NCBI RefSeq assembly: GCF_019216885.1
Contig: NZ_JAAQRC020000001.1
Location: forward strand, 248,001 to 312,000
Origin: Methylobacterium sp. SyP6R
GTDB lineage: Bacteria > Pseudomonadota > Alphaproteobacteria > Rhizobiales > Beijerinckiaceae
DNA length: 64,000 nucleotides
Reading direction: 5' to 3'
Shown: positions 1 to 7,509 of the stretch, piece by piece
How positions within the stretch are numbered: the stretch's first letter is position 1
How the letters are laid out: each line of letters opens with the position of its first letter
Position numbers and translations under genes: made by a program
Notes under the pieces: generated by a model
What the model was told of the DNA's origin: nothing
The model's input: the letters and a program-made list of their open reading frames with translations, nothing else
The model's database searches: none

Positions 1-621
1 CACCCCTTGCGGGTCCTGGCCCTGGATGGCCGAGAGCAGGCCGGCATGGGCGGCATCGACCGCGACGGGGGCGGCGACCGCGTCGAGGGAGCGGCCCGAG
101 GCCACCGCCCGGAGCGTCCGGCGCTTGGCCGCCGGCTGGACGGCGAGGGCGTCGAGGAGCGCGGTGATCAGCCCCATGTCGCCGAGGCGCACCTGATCGT
201 CGCGGCGCCCGAGCCGGTCGAGCCCGTCGAGGGCGAGCCCGAGGATCTCGGCATCGGCCGCCGGAACGTCGGTCCGGCCGATCGACTCGATGCCGGCCTG
301 GTGGAACTCGTCGGGCTCGGCCGCCCGCAGGCGGAAGACCGGGCCGAGATAGCTGTAATCCGCCGCCTGCCCGTCGGCGACGGCGCGGTGGTGGCGCCCG
401 ACCGGAATCGTGTATTCGGGCCGCAGGCAGAGTTCCGCCCCGGCCCCGTCCTGGGTGATGAAGATGCGCCGCCGGATGTCCTCGCCGGACAGTTCCAGGA
501 AGGGCTCGACCGGCTGCAGCACCGGCGGCTCGACCCGCGCGTAGCCCCGGTCCTCGAACAGCGCCAGAAGCGCCTCGTGCGCCGCCGCCGGCCGGGGGGC
601 CGCGGCTCCGTTACCCGTCAT
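1..621 (-). CDS. hisZ: ATP phosphoribosyltransferase regulatory subunit HisZ (partial)
   Basis: HisZ is a non-catalytic paralogue of histidyl-tRNA synthetase that activates short-form HisG in the first step of histidine synthesis in the cytoplasm. The frame reads leftwards from ATG at 621 and is cut by the window edge after 207 codons, so the C-terminal part is missing. The visible part carries HisRS-like core pieces: FLELSGEDIRRRIFIT, the RPEYTIPVGR strand, and YLGPVFRL at the motif 2 position where true HisRS has [14 protein letters not shown]. The charging loop is absent, which separates HisZ from HisS; the real hisS lies at 17.3 kb. hisG often follows hisZ and may lie beyond the left edge. 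Confidence 0.85.
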   Translation of the reverse strand, partial: MTGNGAAAPRPAAAHEALLALFEDRGYARVEPPVLQPVEPFLELSGEDIRRRIFITQDGAGAELCLRPEYTIPVGRHHRAVADGQAADYSYLGPVFRLRAAEPDEFHQAGIESIGRTDVPAADAEILGLALDGLDRLGRRDDQVRLGDMGLITALLDALAVQPAAKRRTLRAVASGRSLDAVAAPVAVDAAHAGLLSAIQGQDPQGV

Positions 622-884
622 TGGTCACAACACCTGCAAATCTCGGACGGCCCTGTAGCAGCCGGAGGCGGGCTTGGCGACAGTGGGACCCGCGCGGCTC
701 TCTGCGGAGTACGGCTGCCGTCGACGATCATCGGATGACGCGCAGGCTTGCCCCCTCCCCGCGGGCGGCAGGGCTGCCCGGGGGAATCTTCAAGCTGGGC
801 GCGTGCCCCGCCGGGCCGGGGGCGATGCGCGCGCCGTTTTCCGTCACCGGACGTTCATCGAGGAGCGGGATCCCTCCGCCCCCC

Positions 885-3758
885 TCACCCGAACGCCCCC
901 ACCTCGTGCTGGATCATGCCGCTGATCTCGCGCACGAGGCCGAACAGGCGGCGGATCGGGGCGAACAGGGTGCGGTGCTCGGCCTCGTAGGTGCCGGCGC
1001 CGCGGGGGCCCGCCGGCTCGCCGAAATTGAGGCCCAAGGTCGGGTCCTCCGTGACCGGGAAGATGTCGTCGAGGAGCTTGAGGCAGCTCTCGACGTCGAG
1101 GCGCAGGATGCGCTCGATCAGGGCCTCGCGGGTGATGCCGTTCTGCGGCCGGAAGCCCGGGATGTGCACCGCCAGGAACCAGATCCGGTGGATCAGCGCC
1201 AGGCGCAGGGCATGCAGGAGCGCGAGCCGCGGCGTCATCCCGGGCAGGTCCGGAGCCACGGAGTGCAGCATCAGGTGGTCCTGCGTCAGCCGGCCGAACA
1301 GGCGGCGCAGGTGCGGGGCGAGGTTGAGCCGATCGAGGGCGGCGGCGACCGCCACGATCTCTTCCCGCCGCCCGTCCCGTGTGGCCCGGCGCGCCCGCTC
1401 CAGCCAGACCGAGGGGTCGAGGGTGTCGATATAGGCGCGCAGCACGTCGAGGTCGCCGACCGCGGTGGCCTCCTGCACCAGCCGGAAGGCGCGGGCGAAG
1501 CGCTCCGAGCGCTCGCGCATCTCGACGAACAGGTCCGGCGCGCGCCCTGCCGCCCGCCCGACCCCGTGCAGCGAATTGGCCAGGAAGCCGAGCTGCTGGA
1601 GGATCGCGTTGTTGGGGATCGCCCGCATCTGGCGCGGATGGGTGATGGCGACCGGCCCGCCGCCGTCGGATTGCCGAGCCACCGGGCGCGAGCCGGTGCG
1701 GTCGATCAGGTTCGGCCCGAAGGTGCCGAGCAAGGCCGCGTAGCCCGGATCGTCGACCAGCCGCTCCATGTCCTGGCGCACGCCGGTGAAGAACTCGGTG
1801 GCGAAATCGCCTTCCGCGTAGATCGGGTCGGGGGCGGGCTGGAGCCGGCTGTAGATGTGCTCGCCGATGCGCGCCACCGTCGCCTCGGCCAGGGTCTTCG
1901 TGCCGAACATCAGGTAGCCGTCGCTGCCCTGGAAGCTCGATTCGAGGCTGGTGCGGATTCCGGCCTCGCGGTTGCGCCGCCGCGCATGGTCGGGGGCGAG
2001 GTAGGCGAGGCGATCCGCGAGGCTGGTCGGATGGGCGCCCCGGCCGATCGACTCGCCGTGGGTGTCGAAGATGACGAGCTCGATGTCGGTGAGGTCGTGC
2101 GCCGCCATCAACTCGGTGATGCGGAAGCGCAGGCGCTCGATCCAGAAGGTCGCCGCAAGCTGGCCGACATAGCGCCCCGAATCCGAGTAGCCGAACTGCA
2201 CCACCAGGCGCCCGGTGCGCTTCAGGTAGGCACGCCAGTGGGGAGAGCGCAGCGCGTCCTCGATGACGTGGACGCCCTGTTCCAGCGCCGAGGCCGTCTC
2301 GAACAGCGGCGTGATCTCGACCCGGTCGCCGATGCCGAAATGCTGGGCGAGCCAGAGCGCGGCGAGCAGGGTGTAGCCGGTCTCGGTCTCGGCGATCAGG
2401 AAGCGGACCGGGTGGGTGCCGTCGATGTGCTTGAGGATCTGGGCGATCGTCATCATCAGCCGGGCGGCGGAGGCCCGCTCGGCGGCGAGCGCCCCGAAAT
2501 CCACCGGCACCGCCGCGACCGCGCCGAGAAGCGCGTTGATCGAGGCGAGGTGGGAGCGGCGCTGGGCCGGATCGGTCGGGTCGCCGTCCTGGTCGAGCTC
2601 GCGGCGCACCGCGTTGTGGACCTGGCTGGCGTTGAGCCGGAAATGCGGCAGGCCGTTCTGGAGCCCGTGCGCGGCGACGCCCGCCCGTAAGGTGCAGAGC
2701 GCGAGCCGCGCCGCGTCGTCGGCCGCCTCCGCCACCGCCCGGTCGAGGAGGGACAGCAGCGGGCCGGCCTCGGTCTGGGCCCGGTCGCGCTCGATGATGA
2801 GGGCCAGCGCGAAGCGATGCACCGCCTCGAGGCTCGGCTGCTCGCCGAGCTTCGGCGCCACGGCGAGCTGGCGCAGGACGGCGGCCTTCGCCTCCTCGGC
2901 GAGCCGCCGGGCGGCTCCTGAGGCGGGATCGTCGGGGAGCTGGGCCAGCACCCGGTCGAACTGGGTGCGCTTCGATTCGAGCCGGTAGCGCAGGGTGTCC
3001 CACCAGCCGATATCGGTGCGCCCGTCGGTGTCGCAGCCGACCCAGGAGGCCAGCACAACCGGCATCGGGACGAGCTCGCTCCAGCGATCGGGCCAGCGCT
3101 CGCGGGCGGCGCGCAGGAGCGCCTCGTTCAGCCCGTCGAGGGCGGCGCGGCCGTGCTGGACCGCGTGCCGGGCCTGGTCGAACTCGTCGTTGAGGGTGAT
3201 GACCGGATCGGCTCGCGCCGAGAGCGCCGCCGCTTCCTCGATCGGGGCGTGCCGCGCCGCCGGATCGGGCTCGGAGGCGGCCTCGGCCAAAAGCCTCGCC
3301 ACCGCCTTCGGCATCCCGAAGGTCGGATGGGCGGTGAACACGGCGGCAAAGCGCGTGCGCTCGACCCGGGTCCGGGCGGTCTCGAAGCCCATCTCCGGGT
3401 CGCCGAGGGCGGCGGCCGCCACGGCCTGCGTCGCGGCGTGCGAATCCGCCTCCGTCCCGAGGCCGAGATAGGCCCGCAGCCGCGCCGCCCGGGCCTCCAG
3501 CGCCTGGGCGCGCAGGCGCACGAACAGCCCGGCCAGATCCTCCTCGCGGATCTCCTCCCGGTCGAACAGGCGGCTGATCGCCAGCGCCACGGTCAGGACC
3601 GGGTTGCGGAACGGGTCCTGGCTCGCCTGGTGGCGCGCCTCCTCGACCAGACCGAGCAGGTCCGCCTCGAGGGTCGCAGCGTCCTGCGAACCGGAGCCTC
3701 GGCCATCGGAGCCGTGGTCGTCGGAACCTTGGATGTGGGAGCCTCTCAGCCTATCCAT
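885..3758 (-). CDS. ppc: Phosphoenolpyruvate carboxylase family protein, divergent active site
   Basis: 957 residues, the usual size for PEP carboxylase, which adds bicarbonate to PEP to give oxaloacetate (anaplerosis; also the serine cycle of methylotrophs). Family landmarks are FTAHPTF near residue 145 (usual TAHPT[EQ], with the catalytic His kept), FGYSDS near residue 520, and a GRG element near residue 560. Several canonical catalytic positions differ: the Lys after YSDS is Arg, and the FHGRGG loop reads FDTHGESIGRG. The usual C-terminal NTG is absent (the end is VGAFG). The gene stands alone, with no mtkAB or mcl neighbours, and the first 30 residues are low-complexity Gly/Ser/Asp. The family assignment is firm. 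That it carboxylates PEP is inference. Confidence 0.75.
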   Translation of the reverse strand: MDRLRGSHIQGSDDHGSDGRGSGSQDAATLEADLLGLVEEARHQASQDPFRNPVLTVALAISRLFDREEIREEDLAGLFVRLRAQALEARAARLRAYLGLGTEADSHAATQAVAAAALGDPEMGFETARTRVERTRFAAVFTAHPTFGMPKAVARLLAEAASEPDPAARHAPIEEAAALSARADPVITLNDEFDQARHAVQHGRAALDGLNEALLRAARERWPDRWSELVPMPVVLASWVGCDTDGRTDIGWWDTLRYRLESKRTQFDRVLAQLPDDPASGAARRLAEEAKAAVLRQLAVAPKLGEQPSLEAVHRFALALIIERDRAQTEAGPLLSLLDRAVAEAADDAARLALCTLRAGVAAHGLQNGLPHFRLNASQVHNAVRRELDQDGDPTDPAQRRSHLASINALLGAVAAVPVDFGALAAERASAARLMMTIAQILKHIDGTHPVRFLIAETETGYTLLAALWLAQHFGIGDRVEITPLFETASALEQGVHVIEDALRSPHWRAYLKRTGRLVVQFGYSDSGRYVGQLAATFWIERLRFRITELMAAHDLTDIELVIFDTHGESIGRGAHPTSLADRLAYLAPDHARRRNREAGIRTSLESSFQGSDGYLMFGTKTLAEATVARIGEHIYSRLQPAPDPIYAEGDFATEFFTGVRQDMERLVDDPGYAALLGTFGPNLIDRTGSRPVARQSDGGGPVAITHPRQMRAIPNNAILQQLGFLANSLHGVGRAAGRAPDLFVEMRERSERFARAFRLVQEATAVGDLDVLRAYIDTLDPSVWLERARRATRDGRREEIVAVAAALDRLNLAPHLRRLFGRLTQDHLMLHSVAPDLPGMTPRLALLHALRLALIHRIWFLAVHIPGFRPQNGITREALIERILRLDVESCLKLLDDIFPVTEDPTLGLNFGEPAGPRGAGTYEAEHRTLFAPIRRLFGLVREISGMIQHEVGAFG

Positions 3759-3859
3759 CGGGTCGCTTCGTCCTGTGGCCGGATCACCGTCCGGTTCGCG
3801 TGGCGCGCGGGCGCGCGCCAGGGGCCGTGACGCAAGGAGCGTTCCGCCGGGCCCACGCT

Positions 3860-3964
3860 CTAGAGCACTTCACGACCGCGTTGCAATCGTGAAGCTCTCT
3901 AGGCCTTTGATCTTGCCGCATTTTCTTCGACGAACCGGCATCCGCTTCGTCGCACAATGCTCTC
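3860..3964. repeat. Dispersed repeat family B, long copy
   Basis: About 105 bp that match, in inverted orientation, the element at 19031-19133. Both share the blocks AGAGCACxTCACGA, GCAATCG/GTAACGCGAT and CGACGAACCGGCATCCGCTTCG. The last block is itself an imperfect palindrome. It lies in the 461-bp gap between the ppc-like gene and the small gene at 4220. The same palindrome core is a common intergenic repeat in Rhizobiales, which is recalled, not searched. No protein coding signal is seen. Confidence 0.8.
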
Positions 3965-3965
3965 C

Positions 3966-4011
3966 GCATCATTCGCCGGAACGGTCGCCGGTTCGGCGGT
4001 GAGAATGATGC
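3966..4011. repeat. Dispersed repeat family B, short palindromic core
   Basis: Begins GCATCATTCGCCGG and ends GAGAATGATGC, so the ends pair as a palindrome. It is closely similar to the short copy at 21520-21562 and follows directly on the long copy. Probably a REP-like element; no function is visible. Confidence 0.65.
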
Positions 4012-4020
4012 AGGACAGGG

Positions 4021-4057
4021 AACCCGGCAGAGTCGCGCTCGGCAACTCTGCCGGGTT
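4021..4057. other. Perfect 13-bp inverted repeat (hairpin)
   Basis: AACCCGGCAGAGT at 4021-4033 pairs perfectly with ACTCTGCCGGGTT at 4045-4057 across an 11-nt loop. No run of T follows on either strand, so it is not a classic intrinsic terminator. It may belong to the repeat cluster or act as a transcription stop for the ppc-like gene's upstream region. Confidence 0.6.
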
Positions 4058-4219
4058 GCGGGCGCCTTCCGGGTGGCGAGCCGGCCGTAGGGCCGCATGC
4101 GGCCGCGGAGAGGCTTCCCGGCCCGGGATCCGGGCGCCGGGGCGCAGACCCCGGTCGCATGCGGGGGCGGCGCTTGCGACCGGACAGGCCGCGGGAAATG
4201 CTCTAAGGCTGGCATCACG

Positions 4220-4597
4220 ATGGAGATGATCGTGATTCTGGCTGCGGCGGCAGCCCTGGTATTCGCCGGCCTGGTGCTCGTGTTCGCGCAGGGCCGCGCC
4301 CGCAATCCGACCCTGCGCCTGCCCCACGAGCAGGAGCTGGAGGACCGGGGCGACGAGCTGTTTCGCGATTTCGACCAGGACCTCGCCGGCCTGCTCGAGG
4401 AGGCGGCCCGTCATCCGGAACTCCAGCAGCGCGCCTATCCGGACCGCCTGGAGGCGCCCGACGCGCCGAGATCCCGGCCGCGGGGCGGCATGACCATCGA
4501 TCACGATCCGGCGGAGCCCGGCCTGCCCGAGCCCGGGGACCGCAGGGGCCCCCCTTCCGGGTCCGACCCCCATCAGCGTGACGGAGAATCCCGGTGA
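4220..4597 (+). CDS. Small single-pass membrane protein, unknown function
   Basis: 125 residues. Residues 3-24 are a hydrophobic segment (IVILAAAAALVFAGLVLVFA), followed by a charged, proline- and acid-rich cytoplasmic or periplasmic tail. ATG 4220 is chosen because it places the membrane segment at the N terminus and because AAGG lies about 12 nt upstream. The stop overlaps the next start (TGATG at 4595-4599), so the two genes are probably co-translated. I do not recognise the family. Confidence 0.55.
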   Translation: MEMIVILAAAAALVFAGLVLVFAQGRARNPTLRLPHEQELEDRGDELFRDFDQDLAGLLEEAARHPELQQRAYPDRLEAPDAPRSRPRGGMTIDHDPAEPGLPEPGDRRGPPSGSDPHQRDGESR

Positions 4598-5334
4598 TGC
4601 GTGCCGCGGTGCAGGCGGTCCTTCTGGCCGCCCTCTCGGCTGTTCCTCTGGTCGGTCCGGCCCGGGCGGCTCCAGGGGAGACGGCTCCGAGGGAGGTTGC
4701 TCCGAGGGAGGCGGCTTCCGGCGGCACGGCGCCCGCCTGCCCGGCGCCGCAGGCGGCCGAGTTCGCGGGCGGGAAGGGGTTTCGCCTCTGGGTCACCCGG
4801 CAGGGGAGCATGACCTGGAGCAACCCTCTGCGGCCGCTCTCGCCCGAGACCGTGCAGGTGCTGCAGGTGGTGATCCGCAACAAGCTCGCGACCGCCTACG
4901 GCCCCGACCTGTCGGGCCTGCGCCGCGGCCCCTCGCCGGCCGCCCTGGAGGCGCAGAACGGCGCGACGATCCAGTGGGCCGGCACGCCGGACACCCTGCC
5001 GCAGACCCTGCGCATCCTGGCCGACGATGGCGGCCAGGTCCTGGCCGAGCTGACGTTCCAGTCCTGCGGCGATCCCCCGAAGGTGGCGGAGCCGAAGCCC
5101 GTCCCCACCGCCCGCAAGGGCGCGCCGAAGGCGGCGGCGAAGGCCAAGGCGGCGAAGGCGGCGTCCCCCGAGGCGGAGGGCGCACCGCCGGACGCGGCCG
5201 ATCCGGCCGCCGATGCGCCGAAGCCGGCGCCCAGACGGGCCGCGAAGCCCCGGCGCGAGAAGGCCGCTGCGCCCGATGCCGCGCCCGCCCGGACGCCCGG
5301 CGGCCTCATGCTGCCGCAGGGTGCGATTCCCTGA
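4597..5334 (+). CDS. Secreted Ala/Pro/Lys-rich protein, unknown function
   Basis: About 245 residues. The N terminus is a good Sec signal (MRAAVQAVLLAALSAVPLVG, then ARA-APG as a likely cleavage site), so the product is probably periplasmic. Residues ~50-155 form a compact domain with two Cys (near ACPAP and SCGDP) that may be disulfide bonded. The C-terminal third is low-complexity Ala/Lys/Pro, possibly a cell-wall or nucleic-acid-contacting tail. ATG 4597 overlaps the upstream stop; GTG 4594 is the alternative. No family recognised. Confidence 0.6.
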   Translation: MRAAVQAVLLAALSAVPLVGPARAAPGETAPREVAPREAASGGTAPACPAPQAAEFAGGKGFRLWVTRQGSMTWSNPLRPLSPETVQVLQVVIRNKLATAYGPDLSGLRRGPSPAALEAQNGATIQWAGTPDTLPQTLRILADDGGQVLAELTFQSCGDPPKVAEPKPVPTARKGAPKAAAKAKAAKAASPEAEGAPPDAADPAADAPKPAPRRAAKPRREKAAAPDAAPARTPGGLMLPQGAIP

Positions 5335-5463
5335 CGCGGTCCCGGGCATCGGCCGGAAACGCTTCGGCGTGAAACACGTCAGCATGAAACACCTGGGCCG
5401 TTCCGGCGTTCGTCCGCCGGGCGGTCGCTCCCTCTCACGATCCGATCTCGGAGACGTCTCGCG

Positions 5464-5724
5464 ATGTACGATTCCTGGCTGCGCCTCGGCTTCGACACCG
5501 TTCGCTTGGGGCTGGAGGCCCAGACGGTCGTCACCCTGCGGCTGGCCAAGCTCTCGCTCGGCGGCGCGGCGGCGCAGGACGAGGCGCAGCGCATGGTGAC
5601 GGAGAAGCTGGAGGCCGCAGCGGAGGCCGCGATGACGCTCGCCACCGGCGGCACGGCCGAGCGGGTGGTGCAGGATTATCGCCGCAAGGTGCGGGCCAAT
5701 GCCCGCAGGCTCAGCCGCGGCTGA
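5464..5724 (+). CDS. Small helical protein, unknown function
   Basis: 86 residues starting MYDSWLRLGFDTVRLGLEAQ. It is predicted almost wholly alpha-helical and amphipathic, with a basic tail (RKVRANARRLSRG). The length and helical pattern recall phasin-like or other small granule- or membrane-associated proteins, but this is only resemblance. It stands alone, about 130 bp after the secreted protein gene. Confidence 0.6.
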   Translation: MYDSWLRLGFDTVRLGLEAQTVVTLRLAKLSLGGAAAQDEAQRMVTEKLEAAAEAAMTLATGGTAERVVQDYRRKVRANARRLSRG

Positions 5725-5866
5725 CGCGCCCGGTCGCCGAAGTTTCGATCGGCGGGACGGGCATCCTCCCGTCCCGGAAAATCGTCACGGGATCGCCGTC
5801 GCGCGCAGGCGACCATCACCCTCAGACGATGAACCGGTTGCGGATCACTTGCCGATCACTTGCGGA

Positions 5867-6142
5867 TCACTTGCGGGCGGCCATCATGTCGTGGGTCAGC
5901 ACCGTCAGCTTGCCGATCAGGCTGGTGATGTCGCCATGGGTACAGGACCATTGCGTGCCGATCGCCCCGCCGTCGGAGGAGACCGACACCACCGCGACGG
6001 AGCGCAGCTTGCCCTCGCGTGCGAGGCGCAGCTGCTCCTGCAGCACGTCGATCATCGAGGCGGTGTTCTCATCGACCGGAGCCGCGGCCACGGCCTGCGG
6101 GAAGGCGACGATGCGGTTGGTTTCGGCGGCGATTTCGCTCAT
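5867..6142 (-). CDS. Conserved-looking small protein, unknown function
   Basis: 91 residues from ATG 6142. The pattern is a helix (SMIDVLQEQLRLAREGKLRS), a beta segment (VAVVSVSSDGGAIGTQWSC) and a second helix (DITSLIGKLTVLTHDMMAAR). No signal peptide or membrane segment is visible. It lies 6 nt downstream of the NepR-like gene on the same strand, so the two probably form one transcript. I do not recognise the family. Confidence 0.6.
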   Translation of the reverse strand: MSEIAAETNRIVAFPQAVAAAPVDENTASMIDVLQEQLRLAREGKLRSVAVVSVSSDGGAIGTQWSCTHGDITSLIGKLTVLTHDMMAARK

Positions 6143-6148
6143 GGGACT

Positions 6149-6418
6149 CTACGAACGCTGGAAGGAATCGGATGTGCGGGGGCAGCGCGCGGCCGCATCG
6201 CGGACGCGCGGGGTCCGTGAGGCGCCAGGCCGGTCGAGCCGCCCCAGGAGAGCGGCGAGATCCGCCGGCAGCGCCTCGGCCAGGCAGCCGTCGAACGCCG
6301 CCTGAAGGCCGGGCGCCAGGAATGCGGCCAACTGGCCGGCATCGCCGGCCTGCCGAACCGCACCGAAGGTGGCGGGTGCCGGCCCGCCGGGTCGATCGTG
6401 CATCGCCCGTGACGTCAT
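6149..6418 (-). CDS. Small protein with NepR-like C-terminal motif
   Basis: 89 residues from ATG 6418 (ATG 6406 is possible). The stretch LQAAFDGCLAEALPADLAAL, followed by LGRLDRPG, resembles the core of NepR anti-sigma factors (lra-y-v--EPlPdrl--LL-rLd), which hold EcfG in the alphaproteobacterial general stress response until PhyR-P frees it. The match rests on about a dozen positions and no phyR or ecfG lies in the window, so the call is tentative. It leads a two-gene unit with the 91-residue protein. Confidence 0.4.
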   Translation of the reverse strand: MTSRAMHDRPGGPAPATFGAVRQAGDAGQLAAFLAPGLQAAFDGCLAEALPADLAALLGRLDRPGASRTPRVRDAAARCPRTSDSFQRS

Positions 6419-6765
6419 CGCAGCCTCATGGTCGGGAGCCGCCCTCGCCGCCAAAACTGCCGATCCCGGCGCGGATCACAATCCCCGCTCTGTGGCCGAG
6501 CTTCCACTTCCAAACCCGATGTTGTCGGACCGCAACACTGTTCCCAGCGCCCGGCACCCCGATTCCGACATCGTCCGGCGGCCGGCTCGCAGGTGAGACC
6601 GGCACCCTCATTCGGCGTATCCACAGCGTCGAACGGTACCGAATGTATGAAAACTAACAATAATGCATAAAATTACATCACCTTTCTACCATAATTAACT
6701 TTTGTTATGAGGATTGTGAGCAGAAATGTGTTAATCTCGCAGGTAAAGCGCGATGGCGGGGCATT
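6419..6765. promoter_or_regulatory. Divergent intergenic region with an AT-rich patch before the Crp gene
   Basis: 347 bp between divergently read genes. From about 6650 to 6720 the sequence is markedly AT-rich (runs such as AACAATAATGCATAAAATTAC), in strong contrast to the rest of the window. The patch ends about 45 bp before the Crp/Fnr start. No clear FNR or CRP half-site pair (TTGAT-N4-ATCAA or TGTGA-N6-TCACA) was found. It probably holds the crp-like promoter. Confidence 0.45.
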
Positions 6766-7509
6766 TTGGCTGAGTTTCTCATCCGCAAGCTCGAGCACTT
6801 CACGAGCTTGTCCACCGACGACAAACTTGCGCTCGATCACGCGTCGCGCCAGCGCACGCGCCGCGTCCGGTCGCGGGACGACATCGTCCACGAGGGCGAC
6901 CTGCCCCAGGGCGTCAGCCTGATCCTCGACGGCTGGGCCTGCCGGTACAAGACCCTCGAGGACGGGCGCCGCCAGATCATCGCCTATCTGCTGCCCGGCG
7001 ATCTGTGCGACCAGAACGTCTCGATCCTGCGCGAGATGGACCATTCCATCGGCACCGTCACCGCCGTGACCCTGGCCGAGATCCCGACCGAGACCATGCG
7101 CCAGCTCACCCACGGCCAGGCCCGGCTGTCGCAGGCCCTGACGTGGGAATCCCTGGTGGCGGCGGCGATCCAGCGCGAATGGACCGTGAATATCGGCCAG
7201 CGCACCGCCTTCGAGCGCCTGGGCCACCTGCTCTGCGAGCTCTTCGTGAGGCTGCGCGCGGTCGGGCTCACCCAGGGCAATACCTGCGAGCTGCCCCTGA
7301 CCCAGGCCGAGATCGCCGATACGATCGGGCTGTCGGTGGTGCACGTGAACCGGACGCTGCAGGAGTTGCGCAACATCGGGCTGATCTCGCTGCGCGGCCG
7401 CGAGCTCATCATCCATCGGCTCGAGGCGTTGCAGCGGGCGGTACAGTTCAACCCGAACTACCTCCATCTAGGCCGCGAAGGGCGGCACCTCGACGCCAAT
7501 GAGGCATGA
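6766..7509 (+). CDS. Crp/Fnr family transcriptional regulator
   Basis: 247 residues. Residues ~10-135 are a cyclic-nucleotide-binding-like beta barrel (HEGDLPQGVSLILDGWACRY, then YLLPGDLCDQ). Residues ~160-225 are the Crp winged helix: LPLTQAEIADTIGLSVVHVN, then RTLQELRNIGLI. There is no N-terminal Cys cluster, so it is not an oxygen-sensing FNR of the iron-sulfur type, and no cAMP-contact arginine/serine signature is evident. The start is TTG 6766 with a purine-rich GGCGGGG just upstream. The stop overlaps the next gene by 11 nt, which suggests joint translation. Confidence 0.88.
   Translation: MAEFLIRKLEHFTSLSTDDKLALDHASRQRTRRVRSRDDIVHEGDLPQGVSLILDGWACRYKTLEDGRRQIIAYLLPGDLCDQNVSILREMDHSIGTVTAVTLAEIPTETMRQLTHGQARLSQALTWESLVAAAIQREWTVNIGQRTAFERLGHLLCELFVRLRAVGLTQGNTCELPLTQAEIADTIGLSVVHVNRTLQELRNIGLISLRGRELIIHRLEALQRAVQFNPNYLHLGREGRHLDANEA

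Noticed and set aside
621..2690. Long + strand open frame opposite the PEP carboxylase-like gene
   Set aside because: No motif and antisense to a gene with clear family blocks.
5371..5400. Second parS-like site (GTGAAACACG and GATGAAACACC-type words)
   Set aside because: Only half-sites of the palindrome are present and CACGTG is absent.
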